Of a stretch of 5,314 nucleotides of DNA, positions 1-5,314 are shown in pieces. This DNA comes from Caldilineaceae bacterium (GTDB lineage: Bacteria > Chloroflexota > Anaerolineae > Caldilineales > Caldilineaceae), in NCBI GenBank assembly GCA_012032975.1, contig JAAUPU010000289.1, positions 1 to 5,314 on the forward strand, given 5' to 3'. Each line of letters starts with the position of its first letter. The first letter of the stretch is position 1. The notes beneath the pieces were generated by a model that saw only the letters and a program-made list of their open reading frames with translations, was not told the DNA's origin and ran no database searches. The translations under genes were made by a program, and so were the position numbers.

Positions 1-161
1 GGCCGACAATCCATGTGCGCATCTGTGGACAACTCATTTTGGGCAAATCAAAAGGGTGTGTTCAAAACGGATGGCTCAACCGGAAATCTCATGGCCTTAT
101 CCCGGAATGCTCCAACTCTCGCTGAACAGACCCAAATCAAGATCGGTTGACAGGGGCGACT
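1..161. other. Non-coding tail downstream of the prenyltransferase
   Basis: I see no convincing gene here. On the minus strand, past the prenyltransferase stop, there is no clear GC-rich stem followed by a T-run, so no intrinsic terminator is evident. A minus-strand ATG at 37 (in frame with another at 22) opens a frame that runs off the left edge as MSCPQMRTWIVG. It could be the start of the next operon gene, but there is no Shine-Dalgarno sequence and only 12 codons, so no assignment is made. Confidence 0.5.
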
Positions 162-1064
162 TCAGACCACCTCGGCCACAATCGCCGCGAGTGCACCGGC
201 GATCATCAGCCAGCCAAAGCGCTCGTGGAGCTTGGCCGTGCCGCGCACCAGTCCGTTGAGTCGCGCCGGCGTTTCGTAGAGTGTGGCGGTCTGGATCAGC
301 TTGAACGCGGCGGGCAGAGTCAAGAGCGCCAGCAACATAAACCACGGCGCGATGTTCATCAGCACCAGCAACACAAGCACCACATAGCTGCCGCCGACTA
401 GGAGATAATATTCCCACCGGCTGGCCTTGCGTCCAAAAATGTTGGCCAGGGTGCGTTTGTTGTTGGCCAGATCGTCGTCGATATCGCGCATGTTGTTGGC
501 GTGAAGGATGGCAGAGACCAGCAACCCGACCGGCAGCGAGATGAGGACCACGTTCCAGGAGACGTTCTGGGCCATCACATAATAGCTGCCCAAGACCATC
601 ACCGGCCCCATGAAAATGAAGACGACAATTTCACCCAGCCCGGTGTAGGCAAAGGCCGCCGGACCCGCGGTGTAGAACCAGCCGGCCAGCACGCTGAAGA
701 TGCCCAGCCAGAGGATAAAGAGGCCGCGCGTTGCAACCAGATAGATGCCCAGCACAGAGCCGAGGGCAAAACAGAAGACGCCTCCCCAGAAGACCTGTCG
801 ATGGGTCAACATGCCATCTTGCAGCGCCCGGTTTGGCCCCAACGAATCGGGCGTGTCGGTTCCCTTTTTCCAGTCGTAGTAGTCGTTGATCAAGTTGGCG
901 CCGGCGTGGATCGACACCGAGCCGACCAGCGTGATGACAAAGAGCAGCCAGCTCCAGTAGCCGTCGTAGGCTGCCAGCACAGAACCCAGGACGACCGGGG
1001 TTACGCTGGCCGTGAAGCTGAAGGGGCGCACCGCCAGCCACCAGGTGCGGACAAAGCGTCGCAT
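162..1064 (-). CDS. menA: UbiA-superfamily prenyltransferase, probably MenA (1,4-dihydroxy-2-naphthoate polyprenyltransferase)
   Basis: This 300-residue integral membrane enzyme most likely transfers a polyprenyl chain from its diphosphate to 1,4-dihydroxy-2-naphthoate, giving demethylmenaquinone. Numbered from the ATG at 1064, the first Asp-rich motif is N60-D61-Y-Y-D64 followed by D70, and the second is NNMRDIDDD at 190-198 followed by KRTL at 203-206. The NN-x-RD...KRTL arrangement is typical of MenA rather than UbiA. Hydrophobic stretches at roughly 21-33, 41-56, 92-110, 115-130, 145-163, 172-189, 221-238, 241-255 and 283-300 fit the usual helix bundle, and the length is normal for the family. 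The start is supported by GAAGAGGAG upstream with six bases between AGGAG and ATG. It is the last gene of the ABC operon. Oddly, the upstream permease frame reads straight into it with no stop. Alternatives are another UbiA-type enzyme such as MqnP of the futalosine route; family assignment is firm, exact substrate less so. Confidence 0.82.
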   Translation of the reverse strand: MRRFVRTWWLAVRPFSFTASVTPVVLGSVLAAYDGYWSWLLFVITLVGSVSIHAGANLINDYYDWKKGTDTPDSLGPNRALQDGMLTHRQVFWGGVFCFALGSVLGIYLVATRGLFILWLGIFSVLAGWFYTAGPAAFAYTGLGEIVVFIFMGPVMVLGSYYVMAQNVSWNVVLISLPVGLLVSAILHANNMRDIDDDLANNKRTLANIFGRKASRWEYYLLVGGSYVVLVLLVLMNIAPWFMLLALLTLPAAFKLIQTATLYETPARLNGLVRGTAKLHERFGWLMIAGALAAIVAEVV

Positions 1065-1853
1065 ACGCGGCTCCTCTTCAAGTGTTCGACTTCTGGCCGG
1101 GCGCGTCTCTGCCATGCGCCACGGGATGAGTTGGCGTTCGATCTCCAGCATGATGGCATTAAAACCCCAGCCGAGAATGGCCACCACGATCAGCGCGGCG
1201 AAGATGGTCGCGATGTCGTAGATCTGATAGCTCTGCCAGAGCAGCGCACCCAGCCCGCCCTGGGGCAGCAAGAGTTCTGTGCCGACGATCACGGTCAGCG
1301 AGAAGCCGAGGCCTAGATTGATACCGGTCAGGATGCTGGGCAACGCGGCGGGAATGGCCACTGTCCAGACCAGATCCCAGCCGGCCGCGCCATTGTTGCG
1401 GGCAATCTCGAAATATTTTTCGTCCACGTTGAGCACGCCGGCCATGGTGTTGAGCGCCACGAGAAAGAAGACCGAGATCACGATAATCGCATACTTGCTC
1501 TCTTCGCCAATGCCAAAGAGGATCACCACCATCGGAACCAGGGCGATCTTGGGGACCGGGTAGAGCGCGCTGACCAACGGTGCAAAGAGGAGCCGCGCCG
1601 TGCGGTTGATGCCCATCATCACGCCGATCAGCAGCGCGGGGATCAGCGCCAAGATGAAGCCCACCGCCATACGTCGCAGGGTCACAACCGTTGCCGTGAC
1701 CATCGTGCCGTCGTCCAGCAGCTCGACCAGACGCGTCAATATCTCGCTGGGCGCGGGGAAAAAGCGTCGATCTAAAACCCCGCTGACCACCAGCGCTTCC
1801 CAGACAATCAGCAGCACCAGCGGCGAGACGAAGTTCAGAAGGCGGTTGCGCAT
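1065..1853 (-). CDS. ABC transporter permease, SsuC/TauC-like (BPD_transp_1), reading in frame into the prenyltransferase
   Basis: This is the membrane subunit of an importer of the nitrate/sulfonate/taurine/pyrimidine-precursor type. Numbered from the ATG at 1853, hydrophobic segments lie near 8-24, 63-83, 100-116, 121-140, 172-192 and 217-237. The cytoplasmic EAA-type coupling loop, which docks on the ATPase, spans about 149-170 (EIARNNGAAG, with the conserved G155 and I167-P168). The start is chosen because MRNRLLNF leads directly into the first helix and lies ten bases past the ATPase stop. The frame is open 43 codons further upstream, but those overlap the ATPase in another frame. The permease domain ends near residue 246 (LIPWR). 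A 17-residue charged linker then continues without a stop into the prenyltransferase, making a 563-residue fused frame (1853-162). A TGA one frame away at 1080-1078 suggests a lost base could have removed the true stop. The substrate is not determinable. Confidence 0.85.
1071..1079 (-). promoter_or_regulatory. Strong internal Shine-Dalgarno site of the prenyltransferase
   Basis: On the minus strand the sequence GAAGAGGAG lies six bases before the ATG at 1064. Read in the fused frame it encodes Glu-Glu-Glu, so it is embedded in coding sequence. Its near-ideal match and spacing argue that the prenyltransferase is initiated independently even if the permease frame also reads through. Confidence 0.7.
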
Positions 1854-1863
1854 GACGACCGGC

Positions 1864-2751
1864 TCAGTTCCTGCGTTCTGGCGCCGCGCCAAGCGGGGGC
1901 GCGCCAAGAGGAAGTGTGCCCGAACGCGCCGCATTGACTTCGTCGCGCAACAATTCCCAGATCTGATAGGAGAGTTCGCCAAAGGTGGGGTCGCGCTTTA
2001 GCTCGTAGACCGCGCGGGGGCGTGGAAACGGAACGGTCGTCTCGCCGATCAGACGGCCCGGCGTGGCGCTCATCACCAGCACACGGTCGCCCAGGATGAG
2101 CGCCTCTTCGATGGAGTGGGTGATGAAGACCACCGTTTTGCGCGCCTGGTCCCAAAGTTGCAACAATTCTTCCTGCAACAGATTGCGATTCTGGCATCCA
2201 GCGCACCGAACGGTTCATCCATCAGCAAGACGCGGGGGTCATTGGCCAGCGCACGCGCCAGGGCCACCCGTTGGCGCATCCCCCGGAAAGCTGGTAGGGA
2301 TAGCTTCGGCAAAGCGGCTCAAGCCGACGGTGTTCAACATGCGAGCGATGGTCGCCTCGCGCTCTTTCAACGGCACGCCCCGCACGCGCAGACCATAGCC
2401 CACGTTGTCGTGAACGGTTAGCCACGGAAAGGTCGAGTCGCCCTGGAAGACCATGCTGTTGAAGGGCTGATCGTCGGCCTCGTCCCTGTCCAGCGTCAGA
2501 CTGCCGTCGCTGGGCGTCTCCAGCCCGGCCAGGATGCGCAACAATGTCGTCTTGCCGCAGCCGCTCGGCCCAACGATGCAGACGAACTCTCCACGGGCGA
2601 TCACCAGATCGACAGGCCCCAGCGCCGCGATCTGGCCCCCTTGCGCGGCCGGAAAGCTTTTGGTCAGCCCCTGAACCTGAATGATGGGCTGCTCGACAGC
2701 AGAAACCGGGGCCTTGTCAAGGCCCCGGTTTCTTTCGGCATCTACTCCCAC
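1864..2751 (-). CDS. ABC transporter ATP-binding protein, SsuB/TauB-like, broken by three 1-nt frameshifts as given
   Basis: This is the ATPase that powers the importer on the cytoplasmic face. In the first frame (from GTG 2751), Walker A GPSGCGKT is at residues 61-68 and the Q-loop (MVFQ, Q103) is followed by [10 protein letters not shown]. The signature YPYQLSGG is in a second frame near 2302-2282. [10 protein letters not shown], Walker B (VLLMDEP) and the D-loop GALDA are in a third, near 2279-2195. The rest, with the switch histidine in [10 protein letters not shown], returns to the first frame and ends at 1864. Adding one base near 2302-2305, one in the G-run at 2280-2284 and one near 2192-2194 restores a continuous protein of about 296 residues with every motif intact. 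No motif carries a damaging substitution, so assembly error is likelier than decay. The GTG overlaps the binding-protein stop by ten bases. An ATG at 2741 directly after that stop is an alternative start but would need another missing base. The C-terminal tail is Pro/Ala/Gly-rich and unconserved-looking. Confidence 0.85.
2701..2733. repeat. Perfect 15-bp hairpin at the binding-protein/ATPase junction
   Basis: AGAAACCGGGGCCTT (2701-2715) pairs perfectly with its reverse complement at 2719-2733, leaving a three-base loop. The stem is very GC-rich at its core, and in either direction the last arm ends GGTTTCT. It begins nine bases past the stop of the binding-protein gene and lies inside the first codons of the ATPase as annotated. 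Such a structure between a binding-protein gene and the other transporter genes often protects the upstream mRNA or attenuates transcription, giving an excess of binding protein. That role is inferred. There is no long T-run, so a full terminator is doubtful. Confidence 0.75.
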
Positions 2752-3842
2752 TCGATCTCGCCACCCAATTCTTCCAGCGCCTGCTCCGCATAGCTGAGGT
2801 TGATCAGCTCGCTGAGGTCGATATTTTCGTCGTAGGCCAGTTGACCCTCGCTGCGGAAAAACTCCTGCAATTCCATCAGGTCGGCCAGCGGAACCACGCC
2901 GTTGGGGTCATGATAGGAGCGGTTGGCGCGGGCGACCACATCGGCGGGCACATTGGTGTACTTCTCGATGGTGGCCAGATTCTCCTCGTCAAACCAGAGG
3001 TCGCCGTTCAGGTCACGCGCGCCGCGGATGTAGGCCTTGACAAAACCCTTGGCCAGATCGGGGTTGGCGGTGGACCAATCCTTGTTGAAATAGATCACGG
3101 TCGAGGTAAATCCATCGATAAAATCCTCGCTCAACCGGGCCACAAGCTCCTGATCCTCGGTCAGCGTCACCAATGGTTCGCCCAGGATGCCTGCATCCAG
3201 CGTGCCGCTCTCCAACGCCGGCGCAACCTCGCGAAAACCCACGCCGAGAACTTCGACATCATCAAAGCTCAGCCCGCCCTGCTGAAGCGCCTTCCAGAGC
3301 CAATATTCGGTGGCCGCCCCCTTGGCGTTGATCGAAACTTTCTTGCCAGCCAGATCGGAAATCTGGGTGATCTCGCCGCTGTCGAAACGGGATTTGCTCA
3401 CCACCAATGGGCTGGTGAGCGGCGGCCGTTCGGTGTGCAGGGGCGCGACGATCTCGAATTCGATGCCGCGCGCCACTGCGTTCAACATGCCCGATCCGAT
3501 CCCTCCACCGGCCGCGTCGAAGTTGCCGGCCGCTACCTGGATCACATTTTCCGTGCCGCCCTCCACGGGCAAGATCTCCACCGTCATGCCCTCTTCGGCA
3601 AAGTACCCCTTCTCAAGCGCGATGAAGAGCGGTGCATAGATGGTCACCGGCACATGGCCCACGCGCACAACCGGTAGTTCCTCGCTGGCTTCGGCAGTGG
3701 GTTCGGCAGAATCTTCCGCAGAGTCTTCCGCTGTGCTCGCATCGTCCGCTGGCGTTGAAGGCGCGATGACCGGGGTTGCACACGCGCCCAAGATCAGGCT
3801 GACGAAAACAAGGAATACGATGACGAATCTGGTTCTGACCAT
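2742..3842 (-). CDS. ABC transporter substrate-binding lipoprotein, SsuA/TauA/NMT1-THI5 type
   Basis: This 366-residue extracytoplasmic solute-binding protein is intact. Residues 1-21 are a lipoprotein signal peptide (positive VRTR, hydrophobic core, lipobox LGAC with C21 as the acylated residue). Residues 22-57 form a low-complexity tether rich in Ala, Ser, Glu, Asp and Pro, including tandem AEDS units. The mature domain starts near 58 with VVRVGHVPVTIYAPLFIALEKG, the typical NMT1/SsuA opening, followed by EEGMTVEILPVEGG and, later, ISDLAGKKVSI and ALESGTLDAGILGEP, which are characteristic of the fold. It should capture the ligand and deliver it to the permease encoded two genes downstream. 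The family binds sulfonates, taurine, nitrate, aromatic acids, pyrimidine precursors of thiamine, and riboflavin, and I cannot choose between them. The ATG at 3842 is supported by GGGAG about ten bases upstream. As the first gene of the operon, it is probably controlled from the divergent region. Confidence 0.9.
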   Translation of the reverse strand: MVRTRFVIVFLVFVSLILGACATPVIAPSTPADDASTAEDSAEDSAEPTAEASEELPVVRVGHVPVTIYAPLFIALEKGYFAEEGMTVEILPVEGGTENVIQVAAGNFDAAGGGIGSGMLNAVARGIEFEIVAPLHTERPPLTSPLVVSKSRFDSGEITQISDLAGKKVSINAKGAATEYWLWKALQQGGLSFDDVEVLGVGFREVAPALESGTLDAGILGEPLVTLTEDQELVARLSEDFIDGFTSTVIYFNKDWSTANPDLAKGFVKAYIRGARDLNGDLWFDEENLATIEKYTNVPADVVARANRSYHDPNGVVPLADLMELQEFFRSEGQLAYDENIDLSELINLSYAEQALEELGGEIEWE

Positions 3843-3894
3843 CTTTTGTCTTCTCCCTTTTCCTTTGAACCAATCGTACAGAAAAGCTGCCGAT

Positions 3895-3908
3895 TGAAAC
3901 GTGTTTCA
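3895..3908. promoter_or_regulatory. Inverted repeat, possible operator upstream of the ABC operon
   Basis: TGAAAC-GT-GTTTCA is a perfect 6-bp inverted repeat with a two-base centre, located about 53 bases upstream of the binding-protein ATG, where an operator would be expected. It resembles the TGAAACGTTTCA-type half-sites of LacI-family regulators, but with two extra central bases. No regulator gene is in the window, and a 14-bp palindrome can occur by chance. Confidence 0.35.
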
Positions 3909-3968
3909 TGGGTCAGTTTTGTTCAACGACCTGGAACGGATCATAGCCGGAACAGGGGAAAGGTCCAA

Positions 3969-3998
3969 ATTTAACCGGAAGAATGGGCATGGCCACAA
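3969..3998 (-). promoter_or_regulatory. Weak candidate sigma-70 promoter for the ABC operon
   Basis: On the minus strand TTGTGG and TTAAAT are separated by 18 bases. Transcription starting just below 3969 would give a leader of roughly 120 bases containing the 3895-3908 palindrome. The match is partial and other placements are possible. Confidence 0.2.
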
Positions 3999-4089
3999 CA
4001 GAACCTGCCCGATCCCGAAAGAATGGTGAAAAGAAAAGGAGAAACAGACAACATTTGGCGTGCGCTGGCCATGTTACAGTAATGGTAGT

Positions 4090-4116
4090 TTGTACATCTA
4101 TTGTCGGACCTACAAT
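4090..4116 (+). promoter_or_regulatory. Weak candidate promoter for the DUF1499 gene
   Basis: TTGTAC and TACAAT lie 15 bases apart on the plus strand, roughly 80 bases before the lipoprotein start. The -10 hexamer is a five-of-six match, but the spacing is short and the -35 is poor. ATTGT (4100-4104) and ACAAT (4112-4116) also form a small inverted repeat here. Confidence 0.22.
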
Positions 4117-4197
4117 GTTGCGTCAAGCGAGGGTGGAGCGCCGACAAGAAAAATCTGCCCGCCTTGACGCTCAATCTGAAAGGGAAATGTACGCTTG

Positions 4198-4670
4198 ATG
4201 AGTCGTTCTCGCCTTTTCACTCTGTCCCAGATCTTGTACGCCGGAGTCGGAAGTGTGGCGTTGCTGGGGCTTGCAGCTTGCACACCAGCGGCGTCGTGTC
4301 GTCGATTGCCGCGGAGAGCCGACTGGCCCCCTGCCCCGCGACGCCGAACTGCGTGTCATCACAGAGCACGCCCGACGATGAGGAACACTGGATTGCACCG
4401 CTCACTTTCGCGGGTTCGCTGGAGGATGCGCGCAGCCGGATTTTAGCCGTGGTTGCAGAAATGCCGCGCCACAAGATCGTTGTCGCAGAGGATGACTACC
4501 TTCATATTGAGTTTCGTTCGCGCATCTTCCGTTTTGTAGACGATGTCGAATTTCTCTTTGATGGCGAGTCCAAGCTGATTCAGCTTCGATCGGCTGCCCG
4601 TCTGGGAAAATCTGATCTGGGGGTCAATCGAAAGCGAATGGAGGAGATTCGACGCGCCTTCGCCGAATAG
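4198..4670 (+). CDS. DUF1499 family lipoprotein, frameshifted as given
   Basis: The C-terminal part (about 4320-4667) is a clear DUF1499 domain: LAPCPATPNCVSSQ at its start, YLHIEFRS and FRFVDDVEFLFD in the middle, and RSAARLGKSDLGVNRKRMEEIR at the end. The family is widespread and of unknown function. In this frame the residues before the domain are not signal-like. One frame away, ATG 4198 opens MSRSRLFTLSQ, a hydrophobic core and a perfect lipobox LAAC with Cys28 at 4279-4281. Adding one base between about 4285 and 4300 joins signal and domain into a protein of about 157 residues, so it is probably a membrane-anchored extracytoplasmic lipoprotein. A TTG at 4195 is an alternative start; AAGGGA is upstream, spaced rather far. 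It is transcribed divergently from the ABC operon and no functional link is evident. The frameshift is in the same direction as those in the ATPase gene, which suggests assembly error. Confidence 0.8.
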
Positions 4671-5014
4671 CAGGATCGTGAGTCGCTGGCAAGGTGACTG
4701 GGCGAGAGAGGAAATAGCGCCTTGTCACCCTGTCACCTTGCCAGCCCATTGTTCATGGCGCCTGCCACGGCAGTTGGTATGAGTTGATCCCGCTCCAGCG
4801 CGGCGCTAGCACCTCCGACAACAGCGATTGTCTACAATGGTTGCATGTTGCGCCAAGCTTGGTGTTCCGTGCTCGTATTGGACGATCGCTGGTGGAGGAT
4901 CCGTCTGTGCAATTGCATATGTACCCCACACGCAGTACACTGCCGCGGTGTGCTGGAACATTGCCCCCGCAATCCCGGTGACCTCCACACTTCTCAAGTC
5001 AATGGGGCCTTCCG
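4671..5014. other. Intergenic region before the antiporter gene
   Basis: About 340 bases lie between the DUF1499 stop and the antiporter start. The left part holds the GTCACC hairpin (4685-4745). The remainder has several short overlapping open frames of 62-80 codons on both strands, none with family-like motifs, and several run past the antiporter start, so I treat it as non-coding. A ten-base palindrome TGCAATTGCA is at 4908-4917. No convincing promoter or terminator T-run is visible. Confidence 0.55.
4685..4745. repeat. GTCACC-type inverted repeat downstream of the DUF1499 gene
   Basis: GCTGGCAAGGTGAC (4685-4698) is perfectly complementary to GTCACCTTGCCAGC (4732-4745), 14 bp with a 33-base loop. 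The loop contains GGCG/CGCC (4701-4704 and 4718-4721) that can extend the fold, and a second GTCACC copy (4724-4729) next to the right arm, giving a short direct repeat. It starts 15 bases after the gene's stop, so it may act as a 3' mRNA end or terminator, but no T-run follows. It may be a dispersed intergenic repeat. Confidence 0.7.
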
Positions 5015-5314
5015 ATGTCGCATGAATTCTTGAATTTCGTGCTGGCAATTTCCATCATCATCTTGGTGGCAAAAGCCGCAGGATATGTCAGTACGAGCTT
5101 CGGTCAACCCTCGGTGCTTGGTGAGCTTCTGGCCGGGTTGATATTGGGGCCTACCGTCTTGGATATTTTCAGCACTGTGCCGACGTTTGCAGACGATCCC
5201 AATCTCGGCCATTCGATCACCATGATGGCCGAACTAGGCGTGATCCTGTTGATGATGTTGGCAGGGCTGGAACTCCACATATCCGAGCTTCTAAAGGCTG
5301 GCAAAGTGGCCAGT
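5015..5314 (+). CDS. CPA2-family cation/proton antiporter (Kef/NapA-like), 5' part, truncated by window edge
   Basis: The first 100 codons of a membrane antiporter that exchanges Na+ or K+ for protons; the gene continues past the right edge. Residues 5-22 form the first hydrophobic helix. GQPSVLGELLAGLILGP at 30-46 is the conserved family motif of the second segment, and LGVILLMMLAGLEL at 74-87 matches the family's conserved GLE-ending helix, followed by the basic loop SELLKAGK. The start is ATG 5015 with GGGG about seven bases upstream; no in-frame start occurs just upstream, and the residues after it line up with the usual N-terminus. The cation-binding aspartates lie in the missing part, so ion specificity and presence of a C-terminal RCK/TrkA domain cannot be judged. 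Confidence 0.85.
   Translation, partial: MSHEFLNFVLAISIIILVAKAAGYVSTSFGQPSVLGELLAGLILGPTVLDIFSTVPTFADDPNLGHSITMMAELGVILLMMLAGLELHISELLKAGKVAS

Larger units (their letters stand above)
3843..4197. other. Divergent intergenic region between the ABC operon and the DUF1499 gene
   Basis: About 355 bases lie between two divergent starts, and no open frame here resembles a protein family. It must hold the promoters for both directions. I see the ribosome-binding GGGAG for the binding-protein gene (minus strand, 3857-3853), an inverted repeat at 3895-3908, and weak promoter-like hexamers in both directions. I see no recognisable riboswitch (no THI-box or RFN core), so regulation by thiamine diphosphate or FMN riboswitches is not supported. 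Confidence 0.6.

Noticed and set aside
24..32. Single DnaA-box-like sequence (TTGTCCACA on the minus strand)
   Set aside because: One near-consensus nonamer is expected by chance. There is no cluster, no AT-rich unwinding region and no dnaA or dnaN gene nearby.
501..1316. Long plus-strand open frame (271 codons) opposite the permease and prenyltransferase
   Set aside because: It is antisense to clearly conserved membrane proteins, its translation is low-complexity and rich in Gln, Asp, His and Arg with no family motifs, and it fits a GC-rich shadow frame.
1854..1982. 43-codon N-terminal extension of the permease frame
   Set aside because: It overlaps the end of the ATPase gene in another frame, is Arg-rich and unlike permease N-termini; ATG 1853 directly precedes the first helix.
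2190..2305. Programmed ribosomal frameshifting in the ATPase gene
   Set aside because: It would need three separate shifts within about 115 bases at sites without consistent slippery sequence. Missing bases explain it more simply.
2841..3677. Long plus-strand open frame (278 codons) opposite the binding-protein gene
   Set aside because: The minus strand here is a complete solute-binding lipoprotein with signal peptide and conserved motifs. The antisense translation has no recognisable domain.
4101..4284. N-terminal part of the long plus-strand DUF1499 frame, upstream of the domain
   Set aside because: It is not like a DUF1499 N-terminus, while the neighbouring frame encodes a perfect lipoprotein signal; this stretch is judged out of frame.
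4784..5048. Overlapping short open frames of 62-80 codons on both strands before the antiporter
   Set aside because: They overlap each other and several run into the antiporter start, none has a good ribosome-binding site or family motif, and the Cys-rich translations look random.

Overview
The window looks like part of a bacterial chromosome, moderately GC-rich by eye. The style suggests Chloroflexota: a lipoprotein binding protein with a long Ala/Ser/Glu/Pro linker after the lipobox cysteine, a MenA-type prenyltransferase, and intergenic GTCACC repeats. That assignment is inference from style only; there is no rRNA or marker gene to confirm it.

Layout: positions 1-161 are non-coding tail. 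From 3842 down to 162 the minus strand carries a tightly packed four-part operon. In transcription order it encodes an SsuA/TauA/NMT1-type substrate-binding lipoprotein, an SsuB/TauB-type ATPase, an SsuC/TauC-type permease, and a UbiA-superfamily prenyltransferase best matching MenA (1,4-dihydroxy-2-naphthoate polyprenyltransferase, menaquinone biosynthesis). As given, permease and prenyltransferase form one uninterrupted reading frame (1853-162), although the prenyltransferase has its own strong Shine-Dalgarno site and ATG. A divergent intergenic region (3843-4197) separates the operon from a plus-strand DUF1499 lipoprotein gene (4198-4670). A GTCACC hairpin and a non-coding stretch follow, and then the first 100 codons of a CPA2-family cation/proton antiporter run off the right edge.

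The three ABC components should form one importer. The binding protein captures a small, probably anionic or aromatic solute outside the membrane, the permease conducts it and the ATPase powers it. The substrate cannot be read from sequence. Co-transcription with a quinone prenyltransferase makes uptake of an aromatic or quinone-related precursor a testable but unproven idea.

The most important caveat is that the ATPase gene needs three single-base restorations, and the DUF1499 gene one, to give full-length family-consistent proteins. All four are missing bases. The permease/prenyltransferase fusion would also resolve into two ordinary genes with one more missing base, because a TGA lies in exactly the right alternative frame just before the prenyltransferase ribosome-binding site. 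Either the assembly carries systematic deletion errors, or several genes here are decaying. I favour assembly error.
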